Shown here: positions 1-8,362 of the stretch, in pieces
How the letters are laid out: every line of letters begins with the position of its first letter
Position numbering within the stretch: the first letter of the stretch is position 1
DNA from: Beijerinckiaceae bacterium
Lineage (GTDB): Bacteria; Pseudomonadota; Alphaproteobacteria; Rhizobiales; Beijerinckiaceae
NCBI GenBank assembly: GCA_947475995.1
Contig: CANJNI010000038.1
Coordinates: forward strand, 1 to 42,395
Reading direction: 5' to 3'
Length of the DNA: 42,395 nt
Position numbers and translations under genes: made by a program
The notes under the pieces: generated by a model
Told to the model about the DNA's origin: nothing
Database searches by the model: none
The model's input: only the letters and a program-made list of their open reading frames with translations

Positions 1-79
1 AAGGTGCGAGCCACCGATCAAGATCGGATTTCCAAGTCTGATCCATGGCCGGCCCTCCGCGATGCCGACCACCCATGAA

Positions 80-1792
80 TCACGCAATATGAATTTCGGG
101 AATCCCAAAAATGTCATGCACCTCAAAAATCTGCCAAAGTAGTGCTAGTGACGTGACGCCCGGACCGTTCTGCTTCGCCACAACGGGCGTGACCCCTTCG
201 CCCTTCTGCTTTGAAACCACAGGGGCGATCTTGCCGCTGGCGGCCGCCGCCAGAGGCGCCACGCCGCTGCTTGTCACTTCAGACGCGACGCCCGTGAAGG
301 CGGCGGGCCGATAGGGACCATATGGTTCCAGAACCGGCGGGGGCGGGGGATTGAGGAATTCCGGCCCGACTACGTTCAGCTTTTCATTGCGAAAATTCAG
401 CAGATTGCTGGCCTGACCGGCAACGCTCGGCACGAAGCAGTTTGTGACGACCTTCTCGACCGTGACCGGCCGCTCCGCTGCGCGCCGGCCGGCTGTCGCC
501 CCGCGTGTTTCCTGCAGTCCGTTGATGCAGATGCGCTCGTCCCGCCATGACCAGGTGGACATGGTCAGAGTCACCTCGAACGGCGCTGTTCCCACGCGAA
601 CGAGCTGCATGAAGCGCCCCTCGGAATCCAGATAGGCGAGGAATGGCTGCGACTTGCCGGGTTGCGCCCCGGCCGGGGCGAGCGGCTTGGCGAGCATCCT
701 GCTCCAGGCTTCGGCGCCCTGGACGGGCGGCTCCGTGACGGGAACCGGTTTGGCTTCCTCTTCCTTCACGGCGGTCTTCTGGACGGCGTTCCTGTCGGCC
801 GCTTTCGGAGTTTCGAAGCTGGAGGTCCTGCCGGTCGGGGCCGCGAAACCCTTGGGCTGACGCTCGGCCTTGGCCGCCACTTTGGGCGGCGCGGGCTTCG
901 GGGCTTCCGGGGGCTTCTCCTCGACAGGAGCGCCCTGCGCGAGTTCGGCGGTTCTGGAGAGGCGCGGATCGTCCACCGTGGGGACGAAAGGTGGAAAGTT
1001 GATGAGATTGCCCTTGATGATCGGCAGGGCGCGATCCCCGACGACCATGAGGCCGACCGGCTCGCCAGTGACCGCCGGACGCATCGTCGGATCTTCGACG
1101 TCGACGAGCGTCATGTCCTCGGGCTCGCCCGTTTCCTTGTAGGGGATACCCTTGGCCTCGGCTTCTGCACGCGCCTTCGCGCGAGCCTTCTGGCGGGCCA
1201 GCTTGGCCTTCCAGTCCGCCTGCTGGACGATTTTTTTCACCTGCGCGGGACTGAGCTCGATGTCGGGTCCGCCCTCGATCGGGACCCCCGTGATGATCCG
1301 GAATTCCATGCAGTCGGCCACGCCCTGGCCGTTGGTGACGCAGAGTTCGCCCTTGCGCAGGAACCAGGCCCGAACCGCGAAGCGGGCGGCCTTGCCTTCG
1401 CCCATGATGCCGCGCGTGACATAGTAAGCGTAGTCGGGATCGTTCGGTCCGGGATTACGGCGCACCGACTTGCCGGCCAGAAAACGCATGGCCGAGCGGC
1501 CCTTCAGTTCGGCTCCGGACTTGAGGCCCTCGCCGTCGCCTTCCTCGCCCTGCTCCTCTTCTTCCTGACCTTCGCCTTCCTGGCCTTGCTTTTCTTCCTT
1601 TTCCTCCTGGGCGATCTGGCCTTTTTTCTTCTTGCCCTCGTTGCCCTCGCGATCCTTTTCCTCGCCGCCGCCGCCCTTGCCCTTCGACTTTTCGAACATG
1701 TACTGGTTGATTTTCGTGGCGACGAAAAACCCGCCGAAAAAGCTCGACGCCAGAAGAAACAGGGCTGCCTTGGCCTGCACCGGGAAATACAA
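80..1792 (-). CDS. Unrecognised membrane-anchored low-complexity protein, 570 aa
   Basis: I do not recognise this family. The proposed start is a TTG codon with GGAG six bases upstream. Residues about 5-25 form one hydrophobic segment, so the protein is probably anchored in the inner membrane with most of it in the periplasm. Next comes a Lys/Gly/Glu-rich stretch (about residues 35-95), highly charged and probably disordered. Two regions later in the chain resemble each other. Each has an F-x-V beta-like segment with a Trp, then a C-V/I-x-N-G motif and a second Cys (near residues 150-165 and again near 415-450), separated by an Ala/Pro/Lys linker. This suggests a duplicated small domain with a disulphide. 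The tail carries two copies of a V-V-x-K-Q-x-G-x-G-V unit. A long open frame on the plus strand inside this gene looks like a shadow. The coding call is firm, the function unknown. Confidence 0.7.
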   Translation of the reverse strand: MYFPVQAKAALFLLASSFFGGFFVATKINQYMFEKSKGKGGGGEEKDREGNEGKKKKGQIAQEEKEEKQGQEGEGQEEEEQGEEGDGEGLKSGAELKGRSAMRFLAGKSVRRNPGPNDPDYAYYVTRGIMGEGKAARFAVRAWFLRKGELCVTNGQGVADCMEFRIITGVPIEGGPDIELSPAQVKKIVQQADWKAKLARQKARAKARAEAEAKGIPYKETGEPEDMTLVDVEDPTMRPAVTGEPVGLMVVGDRALPIIKGNLINFPPFVPTVDDPRLSRTAELAQGAPVEEKPPEAPKPAPPKVAAKAERQPKGFAAPTGRTSSFETPKAADRNAVQKTAVKEEEAKPVPVTEPPVQGAEAWSRMLAKPLAPAGAQPGKSQPFLAYLDSEGRFMQLVRVGTAPFEVTLTMSTWSWRDERICINGLQETRGATAGRRAAERPVTVEKVVTNCFVPSVAGQASNLLNFRNEKLNVVGPEFLNPPPPPVLEPYGPYRPAAFTGVASEVTSSGVAPLAAAASGKIAPVVSKQKGEGVTPVVAKQNGPGVTSLALLWQIFEVHDIFGIPEIHIA

Positions 1793-1939
1793 ACGCGGCT
1801 CCGCAACACGAAACGCGCGCAGTCTCGCTTACAAACGTAAATGTATTGATTGCATATGCCGCCCAGCCGCGCTTAACGCTTCTTTCAAGGCGGGCGGCTA
1901 GAACATGTGGTCAGCGCTGACTTCAGCCGGGGACACGGG
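1793..1939. promoter_or_regulatory. Divergent intergenic region
   Basis: This 147-base gap separates the minus-strand 570-residue protein from the plus-strand small membrane protein, so it should hold both promoters. It has an AT-richer core around 1830-1860 (cttacaaacgtaaatgtatt). I could not assign convincing -35/-10 boxes. Confidence 0.35.
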
Positions 1940-2158
1940 ATGGGCGAACTCACCAGGAATTTGTCTTTCGGCGAAATATTCGCGGTTTGCGTGTTCCTTG
2001 GCGCCCTGTTGCTGCTGCTGGGCGCGGTCACCAACGCTATTCTGCGCGACCGGGGCCTCGGGACGATCGGCAACGCCCTTCTGATGCTGCTCGGCGGGGC
2101 GGCGGGCGTCTGGACCAAGGTGCTGATTTCCGGACCGCTCGGGTCCGGCGGAGGTTAG
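1940..2158 (+). CDS. Small two-helix membrane protein, 72 aa
   Basis: This is a short hydrophobic protein of unknown function. Two membrane segments are visible, about residues 12-34 (rich in Leu/Ala/Val) and 42-62 (Gly/Leu-rich), joined by a short loop containing R-D-R-G. A GTG at 1907 in the same frame would add 11 residues. The ATG at 1940, with GGGG just upstream, gives a more natural membrane-protein start. It lies 79 bases upstream of pyrB on the same strand and could be cotranscribed with it. Similar small proteins are common in Hyphomicrobiales, but I cannot name this one. Confidence 0.6.
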   Translation: MGELTRNLSFGEIFAVCVFLGALLLLLGAVTNAILRDRGLGTIGNALLMLLGGAAGVWTKVLISGPLGSGGG

Positions 2159-2237
2159 TTCCGGCGCGCCGTGCGAAACCGGTGCGTAACCATCCGGTCA
2201 GCTTGTCTCGAAAGTCGGAATGCTTCAATAGAGCCGC

Positions 2238-3185
2238 ATGGCCGAAGCTGATCCCACCCGCTTTACGCACCGCCACCTGCTCGGAATCCAGGGTCTGACG
2301 CGACCCGAAATCGAGAACCTTCTGGATCTCGCCGAACAGGCGATCGAAGTCTCCCGGCAGGTCGAGAAGAAGAAGACCGTCCTGCGCGGCCGGACGCTGA
2401 TCAATCTCTTCTTCGAAGCCTCCACCCGCACGCAGGCGTCCTTCGAACTCGCCGGCAAGCGCCTCGGGGCTGACGTGATGAACATGGCGGTCGCCAATTC
2501 TTCGGTGAAGAAGGGCGAGACGCTGGTTGATACGGCTGCGACCCTGAACGCCATGCGGCCGGACATCATCGTCGTGCGACATTATTGTTCCGGCGCTGTC
2601 GATCTCCTGTCCCGCAAGGTGGATTGCTCGGTCATCAACGCCGGCGACGGCTCGCACGAACACCCGACGCAGGCCCTGCTCGACGCACTCACGATCCGCC
2701 GGCGTAAAGGTCGCATCGAGGGTCTGACAGTCGCGATCTGCGGCGACGTCATGCACTCGCGCGTCGCACGGTCCAACATGATCCTTCTGACGGCGCTCGG
2801 CGCGCGCGTCCGCATGGTTGCGCCCTCGACCCTGCTGCCTTCCGGCATCGACCGCATGGGCGTCGAGGTTCACCGTACAATGGAATCCGGCATCAGGGAC
2901 GCCGACATCGTGATGATGCTGCGCGTCCAGCGCGAGCGCATGGATGGCGCATTCATCCCCTCCACGCGCGAATTCTTCCGCTTTTTCGGTCTCGACGCGG
3001 AGCGGCTGAAACACGCGAAGGACGACGCGCTCGTCATGCATCCGGGCCCGATCAATCGCGGCGTCGAAATCGATTCAGAAGTCGCGGACGGCGCGCGCTC
3101 GCTCATCAACGAACAGGTCGAGATGGGCGTTGCGGTTCGCATGGCGGTGCTTGAAGCGCTGTCGCAGCATTTGCCGAACGGGTGA
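2238..3185 (+). CDS. pyrB: Aspartate carbamoyltransferase catalytic subunit
   Basis: Catalyses the committed step of de novo pyrimidine synthesis in the cytoplasm: carbamoyl phosphate plus L-aspartate to N-carbamoyl-L-aspartate. The 315-residue length is normal. The carbamoyl-phosphate loop S-T-R-T is at residues 62-65 within [13 protein letters not shown]. The [11 protein letters not shown] motif and the C-terminal HPGPINRG motif (aspartate-domain contacts) are also present. Four bases separate its stop from the start of the dihydroorotase-like gene, so the two are translationally close and surely cotranscribed. The pairing is the known pyrB-pyrC' arrangement, in which an inactive dihydroorotase homologue is needed structurally for the transcarbamoylase. 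No pyrI-type regulatory subunit is present here. Confidence 0.97.
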   Translation: MAEADPTRFTHRHLLGIQGLTRPEIENLLDLAEQAIEVSRQVEKKKTVLRGRTLINLFFEASTRTQASFELAGKRLGADVMNMAVANSSVKKGETLVDTAATLNAMRPDIIVVRHYCSGAVDLLSRKVDCSVINAGDGSHEHPTQALLDALTIRRRKGRIEGLTVAICGDVMHSRVARSNMILLTALGARVRMVAPSTLLPSGIDRMGVEVHRTMESGIRDADIVMMLRVQRERMDGAFIPSTREFFRFFGLDAERLKHAKDDALVMHPGPINRGVEIDSEVADGARSLINEQVEMGVAVRMAVLEALSQHLPNG

Positions 3186-3189
3186 GACG

Positions 3190-4485
3190 ATGAACAATCC
3201 CTCGCGCCCGATCGCGCTCATCAACGCACGGCTGATCGACCCTGTTGCCGGAACCGAAACGCGCGGCGGCGTCCTCGTGGAAAACGGTGAAATCCGCGGC
3301 GTCGGCGCCGCCATCACAAGGGCCTCCGTTTCGGCCGATGCGCAAATTGTCGATTGCGGCGGGGACATTGTCTGTCCGGGCCTCGTCGACATGCGGGTCT
3401 TCGTGGGCGAGCCGGGCGCGGAATATCGCGAGACGATTGCGACCGCGAGCCGCGCTGCAGCGTCTGGCGGCGTCACCACCATCGTGGCGACGCCTGACAC
3501 CAATCCGCCCATGGACGATCCGGCGGTTGTTGACTTCCTGTTGCGCCGCGCCCGCGATACGGCGCGCGTCCGCGTCCTGCCTTCGGCCGCCATGACCAAG
3601 GGCCTCAAGGGCGAAGAACTCGCCGAGATCGGCCTTTTGCAGGAAGCAGGCGCGGTGGCGTTTACGGACGGCGCGCATTCGATCCAGAATTCCAAGGTGA
3701 TGCGCCGCGTACTGACCTACGCCCGCGATTTCGATGCGCTGGTCATGCATTATGCGGAGGATCGAAATCTCGCGTCTTCGGGCGTCATGAACGAGGGCGA
3801 GTTCGCCAGCCGCCTCGGCCTCGGCGGCGTCCCGCCGGAAGCCGAGTCCATTATAATAGACCGCGACCTGCGACTCGCGGCCCTGACGCGCGGGCGCTAC
3901 CACGCCGCGCTCGTGTCGAATGTGCAATCGCTCGAAAGCATCCAGCGCGCCAAGCAGAATGGCCTGCGCGTCACCTGTGGCGTCTCTATCAATCATCTGA
4001 CGCTGAACGAAAACGACATCGGCGATTACCGCACCTTTCTGAAGCTCTCGCCGCCGCTGCGGCAGGAGGACGAGCGGCAGAAGCTTGTCGAAGCCCTGGC
4101 CTCCGGCCTGATCGACGTGATCGTTTCCGACCACAACCCGCAGGATGTGGAAACCAAGCGCCTTCCCTTCGCCGAGGCCGAAGACGGCGCGATCGGGCTT
4201 GAGACAATGCTGTCGGCGGGCCTGCGTCTGGTGCGGGCCGGAACGATTACATTGCCGCGTCTGCTGGCGTCCCTGTCGTCGCGGCCGGCTGAAATTCTCG
4301 GGCTTCCGCAGGGACGCCTTGCGCCCGGCGCTCCGGCGGACCTCATCCGTTTCGACCCGGACGAGCCCTATGTGGTTGATCGGCAAAAGCTTCATTCGCG
4401 CAGCAAGAACACGCCGTTCGATGAAGCCCGTATGGAAGGCGTCGTGAAGCTGACCATGGTTGCGGGACGCATCGTCCACGAATAG
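3190..4485 (+). CDS. pyrX: Non-catalytic dihydroorotase homologue (PyrC' / PyrX type)
   Basis: Member of the amidohydrolase-fold dihydroorotase family, 431 aa from the ATG at 3190; the frame extends upstream into pyrB but that part has no family similarity. The metal-binding D-x-H-x-H-x-R motif of active enzymes is degraded: in [12 protein letters not shown] the two His positions are Arg69 and Phe71, and the Arg position is Gly73. A further metal ligand, expected in an H-V-S motif, appears as Leu in YHAALVS (residues 237-243). The catalytic-Asp region survives as SDHNP (Asp314). In Pseudomonas-type systems such a protein does not hydrolyse dihydroorotate but is required to assemble active PyrB. 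The position directly after pyrB fits that role. A catalytic dihydroorotase should therefore be encoded elsewhere in the genome. Confidence 0.9.
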   Translation: MNNPSRPIALINARLIDPVAGTETRGGVLVENGEIRGVGAAITRASVSADAQIVDCGGDIVCPGLVDMRVFVGEPGAEYRETIATASRAAASGGVTTIVATPDTNPPMDDPAVVDFLLRRARDTARVRVLPSAAMTKGLKGEELAEIGLLQEAGAVAFTDGAHSIQNSKVMRRVLTYARDFDALVMHYAEDRNLASSGVMNEGEFASRLGLGGVPPEAESIIIDRDLRLAALTRGRYHAALVSNVQSLESIQRAKQNGLRVTCGVSINHLTLNENDIGDYRTFLKLSPPLRQEDERQKLVEALASGLIDVIVSDHNPQDVETKRLPFAEAEDGAIGLETMLSAGLRLVRAGTITLPRLLASLSSRPAEILGLPQGRLAPGAPADLIRFDPDEPYVVDRQKLHSRSKNTPFDEARMEGVVKLTMVAGRIVHE

Positions 4486-4520
4486 GGTCAGGCTGCGCGG
4501 TTCATCGCGCGGGGCGCGGC

Positions 4521-5117
4521 ATGAGTTACATTTCCGACATCAATTCGCTGTTCGCTTTCGCGTTCGGTTACCTTCTGGGGGCGATTCCGTTCGGGTTGAT
4601 CCTGACAAAGCTCGCGGGCGCGGGCGACATTCGCCAGATCGGTTCAGGCAATATCGGAGCCACCAATGTGCTGCGCACCGGCCGCAAGGGGCTGGCGGCT
4701 GCGACCCTGCTGCTTGATGCGCTGAAAGGAACCGCGGCGGTTCTGATCGCCTCGCGCTGGGGGATGCCGGTGGGCATTGCGGCGGGGCTCGGGGCCTTCA
4801 TCGGCCATCTTTATCCGGTGTGGCTGAGGTTCAACGGCGGGAAGGGCGTCGCAACCTATCTCGGATGCCTTGTCGGATTGTGGTGGCCGGCGGCGCTCGG
4901 CTTCGGGGCGGTTTGGCTCTCGGTCGCCTATGCGACACGCTATTCGTCGGCAGCCGCGCTCGCCGCCAGCGTCACGACGCCGATCATGTTGTGGATGTTC
5001 GGACATCATCTGGAAGCTGAACTCTTCGTTGCGCTCGCGCTCTTGTTGTGGCTGAAGCATCGCCCCAACATCGAGCGGCTGATGGCCGGAACCGAAGGCA
5101 AGATCGGCGCAAAATGA
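4521..5117 (+). CDS. plsY: Glycerol-3-phosphate acyltransferase PlsY
   Basis: Integral inner-membrane enzyme that transfers an acyl group from acyl-phosphate to glycerol-3-phosphate, giving lysophosphatidic acid, the first step of phospholipid synthesis. The family motifs are present: [14 protein letters not shown] at residues 41-54, GHLYP at 95-99 with NGGKG at 105-109, and an A-T-R-Y-S-S motif near the C-terminal third. Length (198 aa) and five or so membrane segments fit the family. The gene lies 35 bases after the dihydroorotase-like gene and overlaps dprA by four bases (ATGA), so it belongs to one transcription unit from pyrB to dprA. Confidence 0.97.
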   Translation: MSYISDINSLFAFAFGYLLGAIPFGLILTKLAGAGDIRQIGSGNIGATNVLRTGRKGLAAATLLLDALKGTAAVLIASRWGMPVGIAAGLGAFIGHLYPVWLRFNGGKGVATYLGCLVGLWWPAALGFGAVWLSVAYATRYSSAAALAASVTTPIMLWMFGHHLEAELFVALALLLWLKHRPNIERLMAGTEGKIGAK

Positions 5118-6364
5118 AAGGCGCGGGCGCACATCTCACCGATGCCCAGCGCCTCGACTGGCTCCGTCTCATCCGCTCGGAGAACATCGGTCCGCGCACT
5201 TTCCGTGCGCTGATCAATCAGTTCGGCGGCGCAGGAGCGGCGCTGGAAGCCTTGCCGGATCTCATTCGCCGCAAGGGCGGCGGGCGGCAGATCAGGATCG
5301 CCGACGCTGCGGATTGCGAGCGCGAACTGAAGGCCATCGTGCGGGCCGGGGCGCAACTCATCGCGCTGGGCGAACCCGAGTATCCAGCCACCCTGCGGGA
5401 GATCGATTCCCCGCCGCCGCTCATCATTGCGCGCGGCGACGTGTCGGTTTTTTCTCGTCCCATCGCGGCCATCGTGGGATCGCGCAACGCTTCGGCGGCA
5501 GGTCTCGCCTTTGCCGAGCGCATGGCGCACGACCTCGCAGAAGCCGGTTATGTGATTGTCTCGGGCCTCGCGCGCGGCATTGATGCGCGCTGCCACCGCG
5601 CAACGCTCGCGACCGGCACAATCGCCGTGCTGGCTGGCGGTCTCGACAAGATTTATCCGTCCGAACATGCGCCGCTCGCCGAGCAGATCACCGGGCAAGG
5701 CGCGGTGATGACCGAAATGCCGATGGGCTGGGAGCCGCGCGGGCTCGATTTTCCGCGCCGCAATCGCATCGTGTCGGGCATCGCGCTTGCGACGATCGTC
5801 GTGGAAGCCGCCCGGAAATCGGGATCGCTCATCACGGCGGGCTTCGCCAACGAGCAGGGCCGGGAAGTATTCGCCGTGCCCGGCTCGCCCCTCGATCCGC
5901 GCGCCGAAGGCGCCAATGATCTGCTGCGCCAGGGTGCGACGATCTGCACGCGCGCGTCGGATGTGATCGACGCGCTCGCGCCGCTGATCGAAAAAGGCCT
6001 CGTGCGCCAGCCGCGCCTGTTCGAGGAAGAAGAATCCCTCACGCCCGCCGCCGAACACCTGGGGGATGAACTCGATCTGTTCGGCACGCAGCCCGCGCCG
6101 CTGACGACAGCCGGGCTCGAACTCGACGAACCATTGCCGGCGCGCGCCTATGCGGATGGGGGAACGCGGCTTGATGCAGCCGACATTGCACGCCGCGTCG
6201 AGCAACTTCTCGGACCTTCGCCCGTATCGGTGGATGAAATCGTCCGCACCTCGGGCGCGCCTCCCGGAGAGGTGCAGGTCGCTTTGCTCGACCTCGAACT
6301 CGCGGGCAGGATCGAGCGGCACGGCGGTAATCTCGTGTCGCTCATCGACGCCCGCAAAGGCTGA
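5114..6364 (+). CDS. dprA: DNA-processing protein DprA
   Basis: Cytoplasmic DprA/Smf protein that binds incoming single-stranded DNA and loads RecA during natural transformation; in many bacteria it is kept without known competence. The start chosen is the ATG at 5114, which overlaps the plsY stop and gives 416 aa. The Rossmann-like core shows A-I-V-G-S-R at about residues 119-124 and SGLARGID at 150-157. [10 protein letters not shown] and [11 protein letters not shown] follow, then the [14 protein letters not shown] stretch. The last 60 residues match the DprA winged-helix domain ([11 protein letters not shown]). The domain order and length are complete. Confidence 0.95.
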   Translation: MKGAGAHLTDAQRLDWLRLIRSENIGPRTFRALINQFGGAGAALEALPDLIRRKGGGRQIRIADAADCERELKAIVRAGAQLIALGEPEYPATLREIDSPPPLIIARGDVSVFSRPIAAIVGSRNASAAGLAFAERMAHDLAEAGYVIVSGLARGIDARCHRATLATGTIAVLAGGLDKIYPSEHAPLAEQITGQGAVMTEMPMGWEPRGLDFPRRNRIVSGIALATIVVEAARKSGSLITAGFANEQGREVFAVPGSPLDPRAEGANDLLRQGATICTRASDVIDALAPLIEKGLVRQPRLFEEEESLTPAAEHLGDELDLFGTQPAPLTTAGLELDEPLPARAYADGGTRLDAADIARRVEQLLGPSPVSVDEIVRTSGAPPGEVQVALLDLELAGRIERHGGNLVSLIDARKG

Positions 6365-6368
6365 ATGG

Positions 6369-6650
6369 TCAGGCGCCGTGCCGCCCGGCGCTCCGCTGGC
6401 GCGTCGCCGCATTGGCTTCCTCGGCCGCAAGCGACAGCAGATAGGCCAGGATATCCAGCCGCGCGGCTCCCGCCATCTGTTTCAATTCCGTGGCCATCTG
6501 GGCGATGTAGCCGGCGATTTCGGCGCGGCTGACGTCGGGATCGCGCGGCGATTCCTGCTTGTAGACGACCGATTCCGCGTAATTGATCCGGCCGGTCCGA
6601 TCTCCGTCCGCTTGCCGCTCCTCAACGCCGACCATTTTACGTACGCCCAT
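6369..6650 (-). CDS. Small conserved hypothetical protein, 93 aa
   Basis: Function unknown. The best start is the ATG at 6650, which has a GAGG sequence just upstream. A longer reading from 6755 would add 35 residues resembling a signal peptide, but those codons lie in an AT-rich stretch that looks like a promoter. The C-terminal half (E-L-K-Q-M-A-G-A-A-R-L-D-I-L-A-Y-L-L) is amphipathic and helical. It resembles small Hyphomicrobiales proteins with an ARLDxLAYLL-type tail, though I know no assigned role. The gene is convergent with dprA, with four bases between the two stops. Confidence 0.6.
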   Translation of the reverse strand: MGVRKMVGVEERQADGDRTGRINYAESVVYKQESPRDPDVSRAEIAGYIAQMATELKQMAGAARLDILAYLLSLAAEEANAATRQRSAGRHGA

Positions 6651-6776
6651 AGCCTCGCCCCTACCGCTTTGCGCCGCCGCCGGAATCGCAGCCAGCTTGA
6701 CTACAATACAACAAAATAAAGAATTGAAAATATAAAAAACAACCATGGGTTGCAAACTGACAAATCAACGGAATTT

Positions 6777-6801
6777 TGAACCGAACCGGCCTCTCCGCGT
6801 T
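6777..6801 (+). promoter_or_regulatory. Candidate EcfG-type (general stress response) promoter
   Basis: TGAAC is followed by a 16-base spacer and CGTT. The alphaproteobacterial EcfG sigma factor consensus is GGAAC-N16/17-CGTT, so this matches with one difference in the -35 box and correct spacing. It lies about 125 bases upstream of the secreted Tyr-rich protein. This is a single short match in a non-coding region and could be chance. Confidence 0.3.
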
Positions 6802-6925
6802 CCTGAAGAGATCGTTCAGGCGCGGTTCAGCTGCAGCCTTCTAATGTCTTGTTGAGAATTGGTCGCAGAGGTTCTGCACAATTCGCCGACCGGTTCGCAA
6901 GAAGCGGTCATTCAGGAGCACCACC

Positions 6926-7348
6926 ATGTCTTTCTTGGCCCGTCGTTCTTTCACCGCCGCCGTTGCCGGATCGCTTCTGTCCCTCGCTGTCGCCTCGCAG
7001 GCGGTCGCGGGTCCGATGATGGCGACGCCCTCCGCCGACCTTGGTCTGAAATCGCAGATCACAGAAGTTCGTTCGGTCCATCGCCGCGTCGCGCGCGGGG
7101 GCGGCAATGGCGCCGGAGCTGCAGCCGTGATGGGTCTGTTTGCGCTGGGCATCGGGGCGGCCATCGCCAATAGCCAGCGCGAGACCTACTACGAGAGCTA
7201 TCCGGCCTATGGCTACAATTACGCTCCTGCCTATGCGCAGCAGCCGTATTATTACGAACCGCAACCATATGCCTATCCGCGCCATCGCAACGACGGCACG
7301 TACTGGCAGCAGCTGGAACGCGATCGCCGCGACCGTGAATCCCAGTAA
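6926..7348 (+). CDS. Secreted Gly/Tyr-rich small protein, 140 aa
   Basis: Function unknown. The ATG has AGGAG seven bases upstream. A Sec-type signal peptide is clear: R-R near residue 6, a hydrophobic core at residues 11-26, and cleavage probably after AVAG near residue 29. A short hydrophobic Gly/Ala segment at about residues 60-82 could be a membrane helix. A tail rich in Tyr, Pro and Gln (YYESYPAYGYNYAPAY) follows, ending in a charged Arg/Asp stretch. Rhizobial proteins of this shape are often annotated only as hypothetical. It is a single gene with its own terminator and possibly a stress promoter. Confidence 0.75.
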   Translation: MSFLARRSFTAAVAGSLLSLAVASQAVAGPMMATPSADLGLKSQITEVRSVHRRVARGGGNGAGAAAVMGLFALGIGAAIANSQRETYYESYPAYGYNYAPAYAQQPYYYEPQPYAYPRHRNDGTYWQQLERDRRDRESQ

Positions 7349-7392
7349 GGTTTCGCAGGGCGCGTTGCGTCAGAAGCCCTTCGAAAGCGAAG

Positions 7393-7421
7393 GCCCTTCC
7401 GGGAAACCGGAAGGGCTTTTT
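7393..7421 (+). terminator. Rho-independent terminator
   Basis: A perfect 10-base-pair stem (GCCCTTCCGG / CCGGAAGGGC) closes a GAAA tetraloop and is followed by five T. It lies 45 bases after the stop of the secreted Tyr-rich protein and before the convergent ruvX. A second small hairpin (CCTTCG-AAAG-CGAAGG, 7378-7393) overlaps its first base. Confidence 0.85.
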
Positions 7422-7424
7422 GAT

Positions 7425-7910
7425 TCAGGACCCTGCGGCGTTCATCCGCGCCAGCCGGTCGAGCGCGCCCTGCAGGATGTAAGCCGCCGCCATGCGATCG
7501 ACGACTTCGGCGCGCTTGGCGCGTGAAACGTCCTGTTCGATCAGCGAGCGCTGCACAAAAGCGGTCGAAAGCCGCTCGTCCCAGAAAACAGCAGGAAGCG
7601 GGATCAGCTTTCCAAGATTGTTCAGGAAGGCTTTCGTCGACTGCACGCGCGGGCCTTCGGTTCCGTCCATGTTCAGCGGAAATCCGACCACAAGCGCGGC
7701 GACTTCATGCTTTCGAACAAGCTCGATCAGGCGCGCTGCATCCTGCTGGAATTTCACGCGGCGGATGGTTTCCAGCGGCGTCGCAATCCGCCGCTCCACA
7801 TCCGACAGCGCCAGCCCGATGGTCTTTGTGCCAAGGTCCACGCCGATCAGCCGCGCATGACGCTGGAGCAGCGGGCGCAATTGTTCGAGCGTCAGGATTT
7901 CGGCGGCCAT
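7425..7910 (-). CDS. ruvX: Holliday-junction resolvase-like RNase, YqgF/RuvX family
   Basis: RNase H-fold protein of the YqgF family. Members act in 16S rRNA 5' maturation and have been proposed as alternative Holliday-junction resolvases. The start taken is the ATG at 7910 (161 aa); an in-frame codon five residues upstream is less likely. The first catalytic Asp is in IGVDLGTKTIG (Asp25), the second acidic motif is WDERLST, and the last is in E-V-V-D-R-M-A-A, matching family spacing. It runs opposite to the gatCAB operon, with the shared upstream region between. Confidence 0.93.
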   Translation of the reverse strand: MAAEILTLEQLRPLLQRHARLIGVDLGTKTIGLALSDVERRIATPLETIRRVKFQQDAARLIELVRKHEVAALVVGFPLNMDGTEGPRVQSTKAFLNNLGKLIPLPAVFWDERLSTAFVQRSLIEQDVSRAKRAEVVDRMAAAYILQGALDRLARMNAAGS

Positions 7911-7942
7911 GAGCGGCCCTAACATGCGAGGCTGCGAAAGTC

Positions 7943-7974
7943 ATCGGTCCCGGGGTTCGAATCCCGTCCGATTG
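7943..7974 (+). other. tRNA T-arm-like fragment
   Basis: The sequence contains GGTTCGAATCC, an exact match to the conserved T-loop box of tRNA genes, inside flanks that can pair (ATCGG with CCGAT; CGGG with CCCG). No matching 5' acceptor half, D-arm or anticodon arm is found at the required distance upstream; that position falls in the start of ruvX. It is therefore at most a tRNA 3' remnant, such as an old attachment site, or a chance match. Confidence 0.3.
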
Positions 7975-8033
7975 CGCAGGTCTTCCGTCGGATGCTATAG
8001 CCACGGCCTCATTTTCAGGAACTTGGAGCCCCC

Positions 8034-8321
8034 ATGTCGGTCGATCAGGCCAATGTTCGCCGCATCGCGCATCTGGCGCGCATCGCCGTCAAGGACGATG
8101 AAGTGCCGCATCTGGAGCAGGAGCTCAACGCGATGCTGTCCTTTGTGGAGGAGCTAAGCGCGGTGAACGTCGATGGCGTCGAGCCGATGACGTCCGTCAT
8201 CCCGATGAAGATGAAGATGCGCGAGGATGTCGTGACAGATCACGCGGGCCCGCAAGTCATCGTCCGCAACGCGCCCACCAGCGAAGACAATTTCTTCATG
8301 GTTCCGAAGGTCGTCGAGTAA
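8034..8321 (+). CDS. gatC: Asp-tRNA(Asn)/Glu-tRNA(Gln) amidotransferase subunit C
   Basis: Small subunit of the GatCAB amidotransferase, which converts Glu-tRNA(Gln) and/or Asp-tRNA(Asn) to the amidated forms. GatC wraps around GatA and GatB and stabilises them. The 95-residue protein has the family pattern: [10 protein letters not shown] at the start, a central [11 protein letters not shown] helix, V-D-G-V-E-P-M, and the [14 protein letters not shown] tail. gatA begins about 40 bases later. Confidence 0.97.
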   Translation: MSVDQANVRRIAHLARIAVKDDEVPHLEQELNAMLSFVEELSAVNVDGVEPMTSVIPMKMKMREDVVTDHAGPQVIVRNAPTSEDNFFMVPKVVE

Positions 8322-8362
8322 GCCTCCGGCCACGCGATCACTCTCTATATAAAGAAGACCAA

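Noticed and set aside
662..1840. Long plus-strand open frame of 392 codons
   Set aside because: It is antisense to the 570-residue minus-strand protein, which has a membrane helix and ordered composition. The plus-strand translation is Arg/Gly/Leu-rich without domains, typical of a GC-rich shadow.
7903..7974. Complete tRNA gene around the T-loop-like box
   Set aside because: No acceptor partner for the 3' half, no D-arm and no anticodon arm fit at the required spacing, and the 5' part would overlap ruvX codons.
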